Assembly: GCA_004294385.1 (NCBI GenBank)
Contig: REAP01000048.1
Span: forward strand, 1 to 42,775
DNA: 42,775 nucleotides
Origin: Oscillatoriales cyanobacterium
Lineage (GTDB): Bacteria; Cyanobacteriota; Cyanobacteriia; Cyanobacteriales; Microcoleaceae
Direction of reading: 5' to 3'
Positions within the stretch are counted from its first letter, which is position 1. Each line of letters starts with the position of its first letter. This document shows, piece after piece, positions 34,356 to 42,775 of the stretch. The notes below the pieces were generated by a model. It was not told the DNA's origin, did no database searches, and worked only from the letters and a program-made list of their open reading frames with translations. The translations under genes and the position numbers were made by a program.

Positions 34356-34483
34356 GTTCAAACCGTCAACAATCAAGCGCTACAGCAGCAGTTCAACATT
34401 AAACCCGACATATTCAGCACTTTTTCTGACCAAATCCTTCCCTCTTCTCCAACTCTCATTCGTTGTTCCGCATCCTCACAAAT

Positions 34484-37400
34484 CTAATCACAATTCAGTA
34501 AAAAAGTCAACACAGTTTCATCAATTCCCTTCAATTGCAACGACTTATGTTTAATAATTAGATCCTCCTCAACATAATCAGCAACCGCTGCCGAAATCAA
34601 CACAGTATTCGGTTCCGCCGCCTCTTGTAATCGAGCAGCAATATTCACACTCGGCCCGATCGCAGTATAGTCCGATCGCTCCACACCACCAAACATCCCC
34701 ACCACCGCAGTACCCTGATGAATTCCGCAGCGAAACCGCACCGGAGCCACCCCATTCTCCCCAACAATTCCCTGCTCAATCCAGCCCTTGTTAAGCTCCT
34801 TCAGAGCCAGCAGCATCTTCTTTGCAGCCGCCACAGCACGCCGCACCTGCTCATTCGGACTCAATTCCTCCGGTGCTCCAAATAGTGCCATTACCGCATC
34901 TCCCACAAACTTGTCCACCGTGCCCCCACTATCAAAAATTGCCTTAGTCATCGCCGCCAAATACTCATTCAACAACTCAGCCACCCGGCGCGAGCGCAAT
35001 GTATTTGCCATTTGAGTAAAACCCACAATATCGCTAAACAAAATAGTAATTAATCGCGGTTCCGGGCGCAAATCCAGCGCCAAATCACCCGCCGCCGCAG
35101 CCTTCACCATTGCCGGTGGCAAAAATCGGCGCAGCACCGACTCAGTTAAATAATTATTCAACTGCTGCACTCGGCGTTCATTCTCCTTGAGAGCCACCAA
35201 ATTTCGCACCTCAGCCAATAATTCTCGGTCATTAAAAGGCTTAGACAAATAAGCATCAGCCCCCCGTTCCACCCCTTCAATCCGAGTATCTTCATCAGCT
35301 TTAGCAGTCAGTAAAATCACAGGAGTTCCCTTCAATTCCTCATTTTCTCTAATCATCCGAATCAAATCCAAACCAGAGACCAAAGGCATCATCAAATCCG
35401 TCACAATCAAATCAGGGCGACGATTTTTTGCCACAGCAAATCCTTCCTCACCATTGCGGGCAAGCAAAACTGCAAAGCCAGAATCTCGCAAAATTCCAGA
35501 TACATAAAAGCGTAAATCAGGATTATCATCAACCACCAAAACAGTACCAACTGCTTTTTCAGAACTTACAGGTTGGATGGCTTCAAAATTCTCACTAGCA
35601 AATTCAGCATCAGACAAATCACCTTCCACATCTGCCAATTCTACCAGTGCTTTGGACGAGTGAAATTCTGTGGGTATTTCCAGAACTTGTTCAGGAGGTA
35701 AATGCGTGGAACCGAAGTGCAGCCAAATCGTAAAAGTAGAACCTTCACCGTAAACTGACTCCACCGAAATTTGACCACTGTGCAGTTCCACCAATTCCTT
35801 TACCAGTGCTAAACCCAAACCACTGCCTTCGTAGGAACGGTTAGTGGAACCTTCAGCTTGGCGAAAACGCTCGAACAAATAGGGAATTTGTTCAGCGCGA
35901 ATGCCGATACCACTATCTTTGACTTGCAGCAAACAGTGAGCACCAGCTTGTTTAACTGTGAGAGTGATATTTCCACCTTCTGGGGTGAATTTGACCGCAT
36001 TTGATAACAGGTTATAAATAACTTTATCAAATCTTTCAATATCTAAATAAAGCAAAGGACACTCTTGTAATTCAGTAATTAAGTTTAGGTTTTTTTTCTC
36101 ACAATATGGTCGGAATGACTCGGCGGTAGAGTAACAGAAACCCACCAAATCGCAGGGACGAAAACTGGGCTGCATCCGTCCGGCATCGAGTCGCTGCAAG
36201 TCTAATAGTTGATTTACTAAGCGCAATAGACGGCGGGAATTGCGAAGTGCAATGGCTGCTTGTTCGTAAGGTAAATCTTCTTTGCGGCTGCAAACCGACT
36301 CCAGAGGGCCGATAGTGAGAGTTAGGGGTGTACGGAATTCGTGAGAGATATTTTGGAAAAACTCGGTTTTGAGTCGATCGGCTTCCAGGAGACGTTCTGC
36401 CTGCTGTCTGGTAGTTTGGTAGAGGCGAGACTGTTCTACCGCCAGAGCAGCTTGAGTTGCCACTATTTGAGCCAGGTCAATGTCTGAGGCCAACCAGCGC
36501 CTGGTGTTGCTGTTTTGTCGCAGGGAAATGCTGCCGATGATTTTGCCATCCGAGAGCAAAGGGACTACTAAAAGAGCGCGGGCGGTCGATCGCAATTGTA
36601 GTTCTGTAACATTCATATCAGGGCGTTCATTAAGGTCTGAAATCGCGATCGGCTCTTTCGACAGCATAATCTCTTGCAAAACCGGATTCCCTCGAATCGG
36701 CACCAAAGACTGAGGTAAGGAAGCATTGGGAGATGCCCAGGCGCGACCCTGATCACTCACACTATCGGGGTTGGCGAGTACCGCCGGAGAGACAAAATCC
36801 TCTTCTACGGCTACAAATTCCCGCTCAGAGTCGTAAAGTCCGACGCACTGAACGTATTCGTCATCTTCTGTCCACAGAGATAGGACGCAGCCATCTACTT
36901 GCAGAGCTTGCCCCAGTTGTTGGGTAATTGCTGCAAAAATATTTTGAGGGTCTAGGCTCGATCGAATTGCCGTAGTTATAGTATTGACTAGGGCTTCCCG
37001 TTTAGCCAGGGCCCGCACCTGTTCGTAAGCACGGGCTTGAGACAGCGCCAAAGCCGCTTGGTCTGCTACTGTAGTCACCAAATTTATCTCATGCTCTTCC
37101 CATTGGCGCGGCTGCTCAAAAGAGTGTAGCGCTAACACTGCCATCAGTTCAGTTTGGTAGAACAAAGGTACGATTAAGCTCGATCGAATGTTGGCAGATT
37201 GGTAAGCAACTCGTCGCTGGTCATTTGCTTGATGTAAGATGCGATCGTCAGTTTGAGCATCTTGAATCACCTCTACCTCAGTAGTTTCCCAGACCAAAAA
37301 CGGTAGCAAATCCGCAGAAAGTCCAGCCGGAGGAGGATCTAGGGGCATTACAGTCGCATCCGGGGATGGCAACTCCTGTGTTTCCAACAGTTGATAAACA

Positions 37401-37987
37401 AACCATTCATCCGCCACCCTACCGTCTTGGAAAGGACGCAACAGACAGCAACCCACCTCAAACATCTGACCCACTGTTTCCACAATTCGTTGCAGCATCT
37501 GCTGGTAATTCAGAGCCGATCGGATAGTATTGGTAACAGCATAAAGCAGCGATTCTTGCTGTAGCGCCCGTCGCAGTTCATTAGTGCGCGCCTTCAGGAG
37601 ATTGTGAGTATCCACCGCTTGACCGACCAGAATCCTTAATTCATCGGCATCCCAAGGCTTAGTAACATATTTGAATACCTTACCAGCATTAATAGCTTCA
37701 ACTAAATCTTCAACATCCGTATAGCCAGTTAAAATAATTCTGATCACATCCGGGTACTGAGCCGCCGTCAGGCGAAGGAACTCAGTCCCGCTCATTTTGG
37801 GCATCCGCTGATCGGAGATAATGACAGCAACTTCTCCTTCCCGTGCCAAAATTTCTAGAGCAGCGGGGCCTGATTCTGCCCTGAGCACCTTATATTCGCG
37901 ATAGAAGGTGCGGTAAAGCAAATCAAGATTGTCCGGTTCGTCATCAACGATCAGAATTTTTAGCTTAGGATTTGCTGGGGAATTCAT
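34484..37987 (-). CDS. cyaC: CyaC-type hybrid histidine kinase / adenylate cyclase
   Basis: The 1167-aa protein has REC (Asp59 in IISDQRMP), two GAF domains (about 145-320 and 335-525), HisKA (His549 in NISHEFRTP), HATPase (about 655-760; NAVKFTPEGG, GSGLGLALVK), a second REC (Asp864 in VTDLMMP), and a class III cyclase domain (about 977-1165). Cyclase metal residues are Asp986 (FSDIVGF) and Asp1030, substrate residues Lys1026 and Thr1108 (DYTAIG), and Asn1115 and Arg1119. Lys with Thr is a bacterial adenylate cyclase pattern. The order REC-GAF-GAF-HK-REC-cyclase matches CyaC of Anabaena and Arthrospira. It makes cAMP under phosphorelay control. Confidence 0.92.
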   Translation of the reverse strand: MNSPANPKLKILIVDDEPDNLDLLYRTFYREYKVLRAESGPAALEILAREGEVAVIISDQRMPKMSGTEFLRLTAAQYPDVIRIILTGYTDVEDLVEAINAGKVFKYVTKPWDADELRILVGQAVDTHNLLKARTNELRRALQQESLLYAVTNTIRSALNYQQMLQRIVETVGQMFEVGCCLLRPFQDGRVADEWFVYQLLETQELPSPDATVMPLDPPPAGLSADLLPFLVWETTEVEVIQDAQTDDRILHQANDQRRVAYQSANIRSSLIVPLFYQTELMAVLALHSFEQPRQWEEHEINLVTTVADQAALALSQARAYEQVRALAKREALVNTITTAIRSSLDPQNIFAAITQQLGQALQVDGCVLSLWTEDDEYVQCVGLYDSEREFVAVEEDFVSPAVLANPDSVSDQGRAWASPNASLPQSLVPIRGNPVLQEIMLSKEPIAISDLNERPDMNVTELQLRSTARALLVVPLLSDGKIIGSISLRQNSNTRRWLASDIDLAQIVATQAALAVEQSRLYQTTRQQAERLLEADRLKTEFFQNISHEFRTPLTLTIGPLESVCSRKEDLPYEQAAIALRNSRRLLRLVNQLLDLQRLDAGRMQPSFRPCDLVGFCYSTAESFRPYCEKKNLNLITELQECPLLYLDIERFDKVIYNLLSNAVKFTPEGGNITLTVKQAGAHCLLQVKDSGIGIRAEQIPYLFERFRQAEGSTNRSYEGSGLGLALVKELVELHSGQISVESVYGEGSTFTIWLHFGSTHLPPEQVLEIPTEFHSSKALVELADVEGDLSDAEFASENFEAIQPVSSEKAVGTVLVVDDNPDLRFYVSGILRDSGFAVLLARNGEEGFAVAKNRRPDLIVTDLMMPLVSGLDLIRMIRENEELKGTPVILLTAKADEDTRIEGVERGADAYLSKPFNDRELLAEVRNLVALKENERRVQQLNNYLTESVLRRFLPPAMVKAAAAGDLALDLRPEPRLITILFSDIVGFTQMANTLRSRRVAELLNEYLAAMTKAIFDSGGTVDKFVGDAVMALFGAPEELSPNEQVRRAVAAAKKMLLALKELNKGWIEQGIVGENGVAPVRFRCGIHQGTAVVGMFGGVERSDYTAIGPSVNIAARLQEAAEPNTVLISAAVADYVEEDLIIKHKSLQLKGIDETVLTFLLNCD

Positions 37988-38388
37988 CTATCTTCCCCCT
38001 GATGGCTCAACCACATAGCTGTGTTCAGCTTGGCGGCGGGAGTAAAAGAGGGGCGGGATCTATGTAACATAGCTATAACCGTCCTTTAGTGAATGTTTTT
38101 CCAGTGTTTGCGATTAATTAAGGGAACTGCTATACAAATCCTAGACAAGTCTAGACATTTATTTCTTACTTCATTGGGAGCATGGGAGCGGTTATCCCTC
38201 GGTAAGCTTTCACGATGAAAGCCAAACGTGATAAATTAATTGTTCTTTGTCGAACAGACCAAAAAGCCTGTTAAGCGAGAATGGCGCAAGATGTTAGTTC
38301 CATCAGATACAGGCTCACGAGTCGCCAGAACCCCTTGAAACTTGGTCAGCTTTGTCGGCTCTAACATCCACTACGCTCAAACCCTGAT
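37988..38388. other. 401-bp region upstream of cyaC with palindromes
   Basis: Two palindromes are visible: CTATGTAACATAG (38060-38072) and CTAGACAAGTCTAG (38141-38154), 73 and 154 bp before the cyaC start. GCTTTC-N5-GAAAGC lies at about 38207-38222. They could be regulatory, but no known operator is matched. The rest has no gene that I can support. Confidence 0.45.
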
Positions 38389-38574
38389 TCAGTCAGGCTT
38401 GTCCTTGAGTTTTTCAATTACAGCTTGACGGATAAATTCAATTCTATCTGGTATTTCCGCCAGCATAGAGTGATAAGGTTCGGGGAACCTGACGTTAAAA
38501 CCTTTTTGATTGTTTTTAATCCCTTTTCCAGTACCGACAAATCTAGTATTAGGGGATGGGTTATTGTTTGCCAT
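38389..38574 (-). CDS. Small ribbon-helix-helix-like protein
   Basis: I do not recognise a named family. From ATG 38574 (the frame continues to 38643 but without a better start) it is 61 aa: an N-terminal polar stretch (MANNNPSPNTRFVGTGKG) and then a FNVRFPEPYHSML strand-helix and a RIEFIRQAVIEKLKD helix, the pattern of a ribbon-helix-helix DNA-binding protein. Such proteins are often antitoxins or plasmid-type regulators. No toxin gene is adjacent. AAGGGA about 14 nt upstream is a weak ribosome site. Confidence 0.5.
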   Translation of the reverse strand: MANNNPSPNTRFVGTGKGIKNNQKGFNVRFPEPYHSMLAEIPDRIEFIRQAVIEKLKDKPD

Positions 38575-38733
38575 ATTTTTTTGCTCATTCCCTTGACATT
38601 TCCAGTGTACATTAGATATGATTTCAAAGTCAAGGCTAGCCAAGGAGGTAATTGAATTTGGTCAATCAACTATGTCTATATAGCCTTTCTCAGTAACAGT
38701 GTGGTACACCACGGTAATTGGGAATGGGGAATT

Positions 38734-38776
38734 GGTAATTGCAGGATTGGTAATTGGTAATTGCAGGATTGGTAAT
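38734..38776. repeat. 22-bp tandem duplication (GGTAATTGCAGGATT)
   Basis: GGTAATTGCAGGATTGGTAA is repeated immediately, with the second copy short by one base. It lies in the gap before the GNAT gene, in a GGTAATT-rich stretch that begins at about 38713. Confidence 0.85.
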
Positions 38777-38870
38777 AAGTTAGATTTAAGTTAATTTATA
38801 ACGTTAGTCAATTTTCCAAAATTGGCAGTATATAACCAGGTTAAAGAAAATAATATAGTGGCTGAGAATC

Positions 38871-39482
38871 GTGAATTCTTCATTTTTTATCTCACCGATA
38901 TGGGGGCAACAAATCTCCCAAAATTATCGCTTTTTAGTTCGGATAGCTGACGCAAATGACCTGACGCAGCTAGCTGATATTTTGGCTTCGAGCTTTCATT
39001 CCCGCGAGGGGTTCGTAGACTGGGCTTATCCAGTGTTACGTTTGGGAATTTACGAAGATTTAAAAAATCGACTGCGTTCTAAAACTGAACATTACATTTG
39101 TCTGGTTTCTGAGCTAGTCTCGCGCGAAGAAAATAGTCTCGCCCAGCAGCCAGAGTCGATCGCCGGAACAGTAGAAGTGGCTCTGCGTTCTCGCTTGGCT
39201 TGGCAACTGCCAAGTTCTGACTATCCTTATTTATCCAATCTAGCAGTTCACCCAGAGTATCGGCGACAGGGCGTGGCTCAACAACTGCTCAGTAGTTGTG
39301 AGCAAACTGTTCGTGAGTGGGGATTTTCTGAAGTTTATCTCCATGTTCTGGAAAATAATCATGCGGCTCGACAGTTGTACTATCAGACTGGGTATCGCTT
39401 GGAACAGGTGGAGTGGGATTGGAGTTGTTGGCTTTTGGGGCAGCCGCGACGACTGTTTTTGCGAAAGAAGTTAGGGAGTTGA
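38871..39482 (+). CDS. GNAT family N-acetyltransferase
   Basis: The 203-aa protein has a GNAT fold: RIADANDLTQLADILASSFH, YICLVSEL, LSNLAVHPEYRRQGVAQQLL (acetyl-CoA loop; RRQGVA matches R/QxxGxG/A) and HVLENNHAARQLYYQTGYRL. The substrate is unknown; GNATs may acetylate amines, antibiotics or proteins. A GTG start at 38871 is used because no upstream ATG fits. Asp/Ser-rich inserts are absent. It is monocistronic and converges on the RTX gene. Confidence 0.87.
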   Translation: MNSSFFISPIWGQQISQNYRFLVRIADANDLTQLADILASSFHSREGFVDWAYPVLRLGIYEDLKNRLRSKTEHYICLVSELVSREENSLAQQPESIAGTVEVALRSRLAWQLPSSDYPYLSNLAVHPEYRRQGVAQQLLSSCEQTVREWGFSEVYLHVLENNHAARQLYYQTGYRLEQVEWDWSCWLLGQPRRLFLRKKLGS

Positions 39483-39506
39483 CGGTTGACGGTTGACTGT
39501 TGACAG
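39479..39506. repeat. Heptamer TTGACGG repeat, about four units
   Basis: TTGACGG, TTGACGG, TTGACTG and TTGACAG follow the GNAT stop, with one overlapping it. This is the heptamer type of short tandem repeat (see 19641). Confidence 0.85.
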
Positions 39507-39551
39507 TGAACTCGAATTTACTATTCCGATGAAGAGAAGATTTTATGTAAT

Positions 39552-39574
39552 ATCGTTTCCGGTTGCATCGGAAT
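39552..39574. repeat. ATCGTTTCCGGTTGCATCGG repeat copy
   Basis: A third copy of the repeat at 25826 and 34332, with one internal change (GGTTGC in place of GGTAGC). A GCGAAGGCGCAAAGGACGCA block follows at about 39585. Confidence 0.8.
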
Positions 39575-39672
39575 GATTTAACCGCGAAGGCGCAAAGGAC
39601 GCAAAGGAAGAGAAGAGAGAGATTAATACAGGACGATGAAGAGAGGAAACATCAGAAGGAAGAAAACAAGAA

Positions 39673-39697
39673 CCCCGACTTTTTTAAGAAGTCGGGG
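39673..39697. terminator. Hairpin between convergent GNAT and RTX genes
   Basis: CCCCGACTT (39673-39681) pairs with AAGTCGGGG (39689-39697), with a 7-nt loop. It is the third member of the AGATACCC/GACTT hairpin family. It could end transcription from either side; no U-tract follows. Confidence 0.5.
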
Positions 39698-39745
39698 GGG
39701 TGCATCTCTCTAAAGTAGTGGGGATTTTCACCCCCAATTTTAACT

Positions 39746-42517
39746 TTATTGCGACAAGAGATTCGATCGCACATCATTCGGCCCGATCGCACCAATACCC
39801 CCGACAAGGTTAGCTAAAACTTGCCCAGTTCCTGCGAGTCGCAGCAATGTACCATTCTGAGTTGAGGTGAATTGCAACTGCTGGAAAGTCAAGCCGCCAG
39901 TCAACACCAATTTATCGATACCAGCCTCGAAGTTAAGAATAGTATTCAAGCCGTTAGCACCCAAGATAAATTGGTCACTGCCAACACCTCCAGACAAAGT
40001 ATTGTCACCTGAACCCCCAAACAGAATGTCATCTCCTTCGCCGCCAAACAGAATGTCGTTGTCTTTACCGCCATAGAGGGTATCGTTACCAGCATCACCG
40101 TTGAGTTCATCTTCCCCTTCATTGCCGTAAATGAGGTCATTGCCAGCACCGCCGTTGATACAATCTTGCTGGCCATTCGTACCCACGGAGACTCCTTGGT
40201 TATCGGAGCGATCGCCATAAATGGTATCGTTGCCATCATCGCCGCAGAGTTCATCACTGCCATCACCGCCATAAATTAAGTCATCGTCGCCGTCTCCGTG
40301 GATGAAGTCGTTACCTTTGCCCCCGAACAGAGAATCATTGCCCTTACCGCCACTGATAGTATCGTCAGATTCGTCACCGAACAATAAGTCAGAACCGATA
40401 TTTCCAAACAGCAAGTCCTTTCCGTTGGTATCTTTGACTAAACCTCGAACACCGCCATACAAGGTGTCGTCGCCACTATCACCGAGCAAGGTATCGTTAC
40501 CGAGTTCGCCCCAAATCAGGTCATTATCTTTGCCACCGGAAACGTAATCGCTGCCTTTGCCCGCGTAAACGGTATCATTGCCGTTGCCACCACCGATGAT
40601 GTCGCCACCGGTGCCACCAAAAATTAAGTCTTGTTCAACAGCATCCCCAACAGGGCTGGAACTGCCACTGTCACCGAGAATGGTATCAATACCTTCGCCA
40701 CCGTAGAGGGTATCGGAGCCGAGTTGACCAAAAATTAGGTCATTGCCTTTGCCTCCGTAAACGCGATCGTTACCTTTGCCGGAAATCAGCGTATCGTCGC
40801 TTTCTTGCCCGCTGAGGAAGTCATTGCCATCGCCTCCGTAGAGCAAGTCGCGTCCCTGGCTGTCAGACGCCCTGTTGTCGCGGTTTCCACCAAATAAGCT
40901 GTCGTCTCCACTACCGCCAATTAAGGTATCCGAACCTTGTTCGCCCAAAATTAGGTCTTTGTTTTTACCACCTGCGGCAATATCGTTTCCTTTGCCACCG
41001 TGAATGGTGTCATCGCCCTCGTTACCGTTGATGACATCAGCACTATCGCCTCCGAAGATTAAATCGCGAGCATCATCAGGATTCTGGGAGTTGTTCTGGC
41101 CGGTATCTCCGAGAATTGTATCGGCACCCCGATCGCCCAAAATAGTATCAGAGCCTAAATCGCCAGCAATCCAGTCGTTTCCTTTCCCAGCGAATATTAA
41201 ATCGTTGTTCTCGCCACCGTAAACAATATCGCTACCCAATCCGCCAAAAATGATGTCATTGCCTTCATCGCCGTAAATTTCGTCCGTGCCACCCTCGCCT
41301 AAAATCAAGTCACCGCCTTGAAAACCGATGATTTTTTCTGCTTCGTTGCCACCCTGAATCGAGTCGTTACCATTGGTTCCTTTCAGGGTTTGTTCCTCAG
41401 CCGCGATTTGTATACCAGGCTGGTTAAATGAAATCTCTGGTGGTTGTGCTGGTAGTAAAAAGTTAATTGTCGGTTTTTCAACAAGTACCTCGCAGCCACA
41501 GTCGATGTCTGGTTCGGTGCTGGGAGTTGGTGTTGGTGTGGGCAAAACTGGTCGCAAGATAGCGGCCACTGTAGCGCTACCAGGACTGGTAGCGCCGTTG
41601 TTGTCGGTGGCACTGTAGCTGAAATTAGCTCCGGTAAATTCGCCTGTTGTTCGGAAAAATAGTTGCTGAATCTGTTCTGGTGTCAGGACTTGACCAGGTG
41701 TTATCGCCACGCCACCGCCCAAAGCTGGGTCTCCTAAAAATAGGATTCCTTGATCTGCTGGTGGCAGGGTATTAATGGTGAAAGAGGCGATCGAGCCGTC
41801 TGGATCAGTTGCGCTCAATCCTGTGACTCGTGTGGTGCTGTTGGGCGGAATGCTTAAGTTAGCATTGGTCGCTACTGGCGGTTGGTTGGGTGTCGGAAGT
41901 ACGGCTGCTACAGTCGCTGTTGCAGGACTACTAGCACCTTTGTTGTCGGTGGCGCTGTAGCTGAAATTAGCTCCAGTAAATTCGCCTGTTGTGCGGAAAA
42001 ATAATTGTCCAATCTGTTCTGGTGTCAGGACTTGACCGGGTGTCACCGCAATTCCGCCATTAGCTGGATCACCTAAAAATAGGATACCTTGGGCTGTTGG
42101 CGGTAGGGTAGTAATGGTGAAAGATGCGATCGAGCCGTCGGGATCAGTTGCTCCCAATCCTGTGACTCGTGTGCTGCTGTTAGGGGGAATGCTGAAGTTG
42201 ACATTTGTACTAACAGGTGGTTCGTTGAGCGGAGTTGGCGTGGGAGTTGGTGTGGGAGTTGGTGTGGGAGTTGGTGTGGGAGTTGGTGTCGGAGTTGGGA
42301 CTGTCGCCACAGTCGCTGTTCCAGGACTGGTAGCGCCCTGGTTATCGGTGGCGCTGTAGGTGAAATTAGCTCCGGTAAATTCGCCTGTTTGACCGGGTGT
42401 CACCGCAATTCCACCGCCCAAAGCTGGGTCTCCTAAAAATAGGACTCCTTGGGCTGTTGGCGGTAGGGTATTAATGGTGAAAGATGCGATCGTCCCATCG
42501 GGGTCAGTTGCGCTCAA
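39746..42517 (-). CDS. RTX calcium-binding protein (5' end broken by frameshift)
   Basis: The open frame gives 923 aa. Residues about 1-325 are repeats of about 115 aa (SATDPDGSIASFTI, QGILFLGDPA, ANFSYSATDN), cadherin- or Ig-like, separated by a PT-rich linker. Residues about 375-840 are RTX nonapeptides (GGxGxDxUx), for example GGSGDDSLFGG and GGKGNDLIFG, that bind Ca2+ in a beta-roll. The C-terminus (NTILNFEAGIDKLVL) is like type I secretion substrates. The protein is probably exported as a surface or matrix protein. The TTG at 42517 is not a real start: the frame is open to about 42608 and belongs to a longer gene interrupted near 42596. Confidence 0.85.
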   Translation of the reverse strand: MSATDPDGTIASFTINTLPPTAQGVLFLGDPALGGGIAVTPGQTGEFTGANFTYSATDNQGATSPGTATVATVPTPTPTPTPTPTPTPTPTPTPTPLNEPPVSTNVNFSIPPNSSTRVTGLGATDPDGSIASFTITTLPPTAQGILFLGDPANGGIAVTPGQVLTPEQIGQLFFRTTGEFTGANFSYSATDNKGASSPATATVAAVLPTPNQPPVATNANLSIPPNSTTRVTGLSATDPDGSIASFTINTLPPADQGILFLGDPALGGGVAITPGQVLTPEQIQQLFFRTTGEFTGANFSYSATDNNGATSPGSATVAAILRPVLPTPTPTPSTEPDIDCGCEVLVEKPTINFLLPAQPPEISFNQPGIQIAAEEQTLKGTNGNDSIQGGNEAEKIIGFQGGDLILGEGGTDEIYGDEGNDIIFGGLGSDIVYGGENNDLIFAGKGNDWIAGDLGSDTILGDRGADTILGDTGQNNSQNPDDARDLIFGGDSADVINGNEGDDTIHGGKGNDIAAGGKNKDLILGEQGSDTLIGGSGDDSLFGGNRDNRASDSQGRDLLYGGDGNDFLSGQESDDTLISGKGNDRVYGGKGNDLIFGQLGSDTLYGGEGIDTILGDSGSSSPVGDAVEQDLIFGGTGGDIIGGGNGNDTVYAGKGSDYVSGGKDNDLIWGELGNDTLLGDSGDDTLYGGVRGLVKDTNGKDLLFGNIGSDLLFGDESDDTISGGKGNDSLFGGKGNDFIHGDGDDDLIYGGDGSDELCGDDGNDTIYGDRSDNQGVSVGTNGQQDCINGGAGNDLIYGNEGEDELNGDAGNDTLYGGKDNDILFGGEGDDILFGGSGDNTLSGGVGSDQFILGANGLNTILNFEAGIDKLVLTGGLTFQQLQFTSTQNGTLLRLAGTGQVLANLVGGIGAIGPNDVRSNLLSQ
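42231..42298 (-). repeat. 12-bp tandem repeat coding Pro-Thr linker
   Basis: About 5.7 copies of GGAGTTGGTGTG (plus strand) encode a PTPTP stretch between two repeat domains of the RTX protein. One unit differs by one base. Copy number likely varies. Confidence 0.95.
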
Positions 42518-42570
42518 TCCTGTGACTCGTGTGCTGCTGTTGGGCGGAATGCTTAAGTTAGCATTTGTGG

Positions 42571-42774
42571 CTAGAGGCGGTTGGTTGGGTGTCGGATAGC
42601 GCCGTTGTTATCGGTGGCGCTGTAGCTGAAATTGGCTCCGCTAAATTCGCCTGTTGTGCGGAAAAATAATTGTCCAATCTGTTCTGGTGTCAGGACTTGA
42701 CCTGCTGTTACGGCAATTCCGCCATTGGCTGGATCACCTAAAAATAGGATACCTTGGGCTGTTGGCGGTAGGGT
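42571..42774 (-). pseudogene. Upstream repeat fragment of the RTX gene, frame-shifted
   Basis: The minus-strand frame from the right edge reads TLPPTAQGIL and then the repeat domain (FFRTTGEFSGANFSYSATDN), but stops at TAG (42571-42573) after a deletion of about 34 nt relative to the copy at 41897-41930. The downstream part of the gene is in another frame. The 5' end is outside the window. Confidence 0.75.
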
Positions 42775-42775
42775 A

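Noticed and set aside
34209..34376. Longer XisH start
   Set aside because: Contains a dispersed repeat (34332-34355), and family homology begins at ATG 34208.
42114..42359. Plus-strand Gly/Val-rich ORF opposite the RTX gene
   Set aside because: Reverse reading of the Pro-Thr linker repeat.

Overview
The window looks like chromosomal DNA of a filamentous, probably non-heterocystous cyanobacterium (Oscillatoriales, Microcoleus/Oscillatoria-like; this placement is inference). The evidence is very frequent GCGATCGC (HIP1) octamers, cyanobacteria-typical families (cyAbrB, COP23, DUF928, DUF1822, CHASE2-CHAT, CyaC, XisH/XisI, Ycf46-like AAA+ ATPase), heptameric short tandem repeats, and many small palindromic repeats between genes.

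Layout. 1-2378: 3' part of a TPR-CHAT caspase-like protein whose visible 5' end is a 36-bp tandem repeat read in frame. 2398-8789 (minus): a tight four-gene operon of a sigma-70-like factor, DUF1822-HEAT protein, CHAT-CHASE2 membrane protein and exported DUF928 protein, converging on the TPR-CHAT gene. 9574-11748: SPFH/flotillin-like protein. 11958-14157: small genes (two DUF433, one HicB, a Cys-rich ORF, DUF2470) separated by repeats, ending in a MITE-like element. 14158-18382: Ycf46-like AAA+ protein with an altered Walker B, DUF4351 protein with a GLER/GLEQ tandem repeat, and a site-2 protease with a CBS region. 18533-25611: cyAbrB, Rrf2 regulator, GFA protein, CbiB, PyrR, a CAU-anticodon tRNA, a membrane-anchored hypothetical, a CNNM/HlyC protein and an acyltransferase.

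25958-33220 is the most unusual accessory block. A STAND (NB-ARC) ATPase is divergent from five plus-strand genes for exported proteins: COP23, a double trypsin-like protein whose second domain has lost its catalytic residues, a trypsin-DUF1036 protease, a three-domain chagasin (I42) cysteine-protease inhibitor, and, 6 bp later, a papain-family (C1) protease. Inhibitor and target-type protease are thus adjacent, which suggests a self-protection or regulated-activation module. Next come xisH/xisI without any visible fdxN element, a CyaC-type hybrid kinase/adenylate cyclase, a small ribbon-helix-helix-like protein, a GNAT acetyltransferase, and a large RTX calcium-binding protein whose 5' repeat region is broken by a deletion-type frameshift near 42596.

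Two systems merit attention: the sigma/DUF1822/CHASE2-CHAT/DUF928/TPR-CHAT cluster, with two intact caspase-like His-Cys pairs, and the secreted protease-inhibitor island. Both are inferred from domains and context. No database search was run, and family names rest on recognised motifs.
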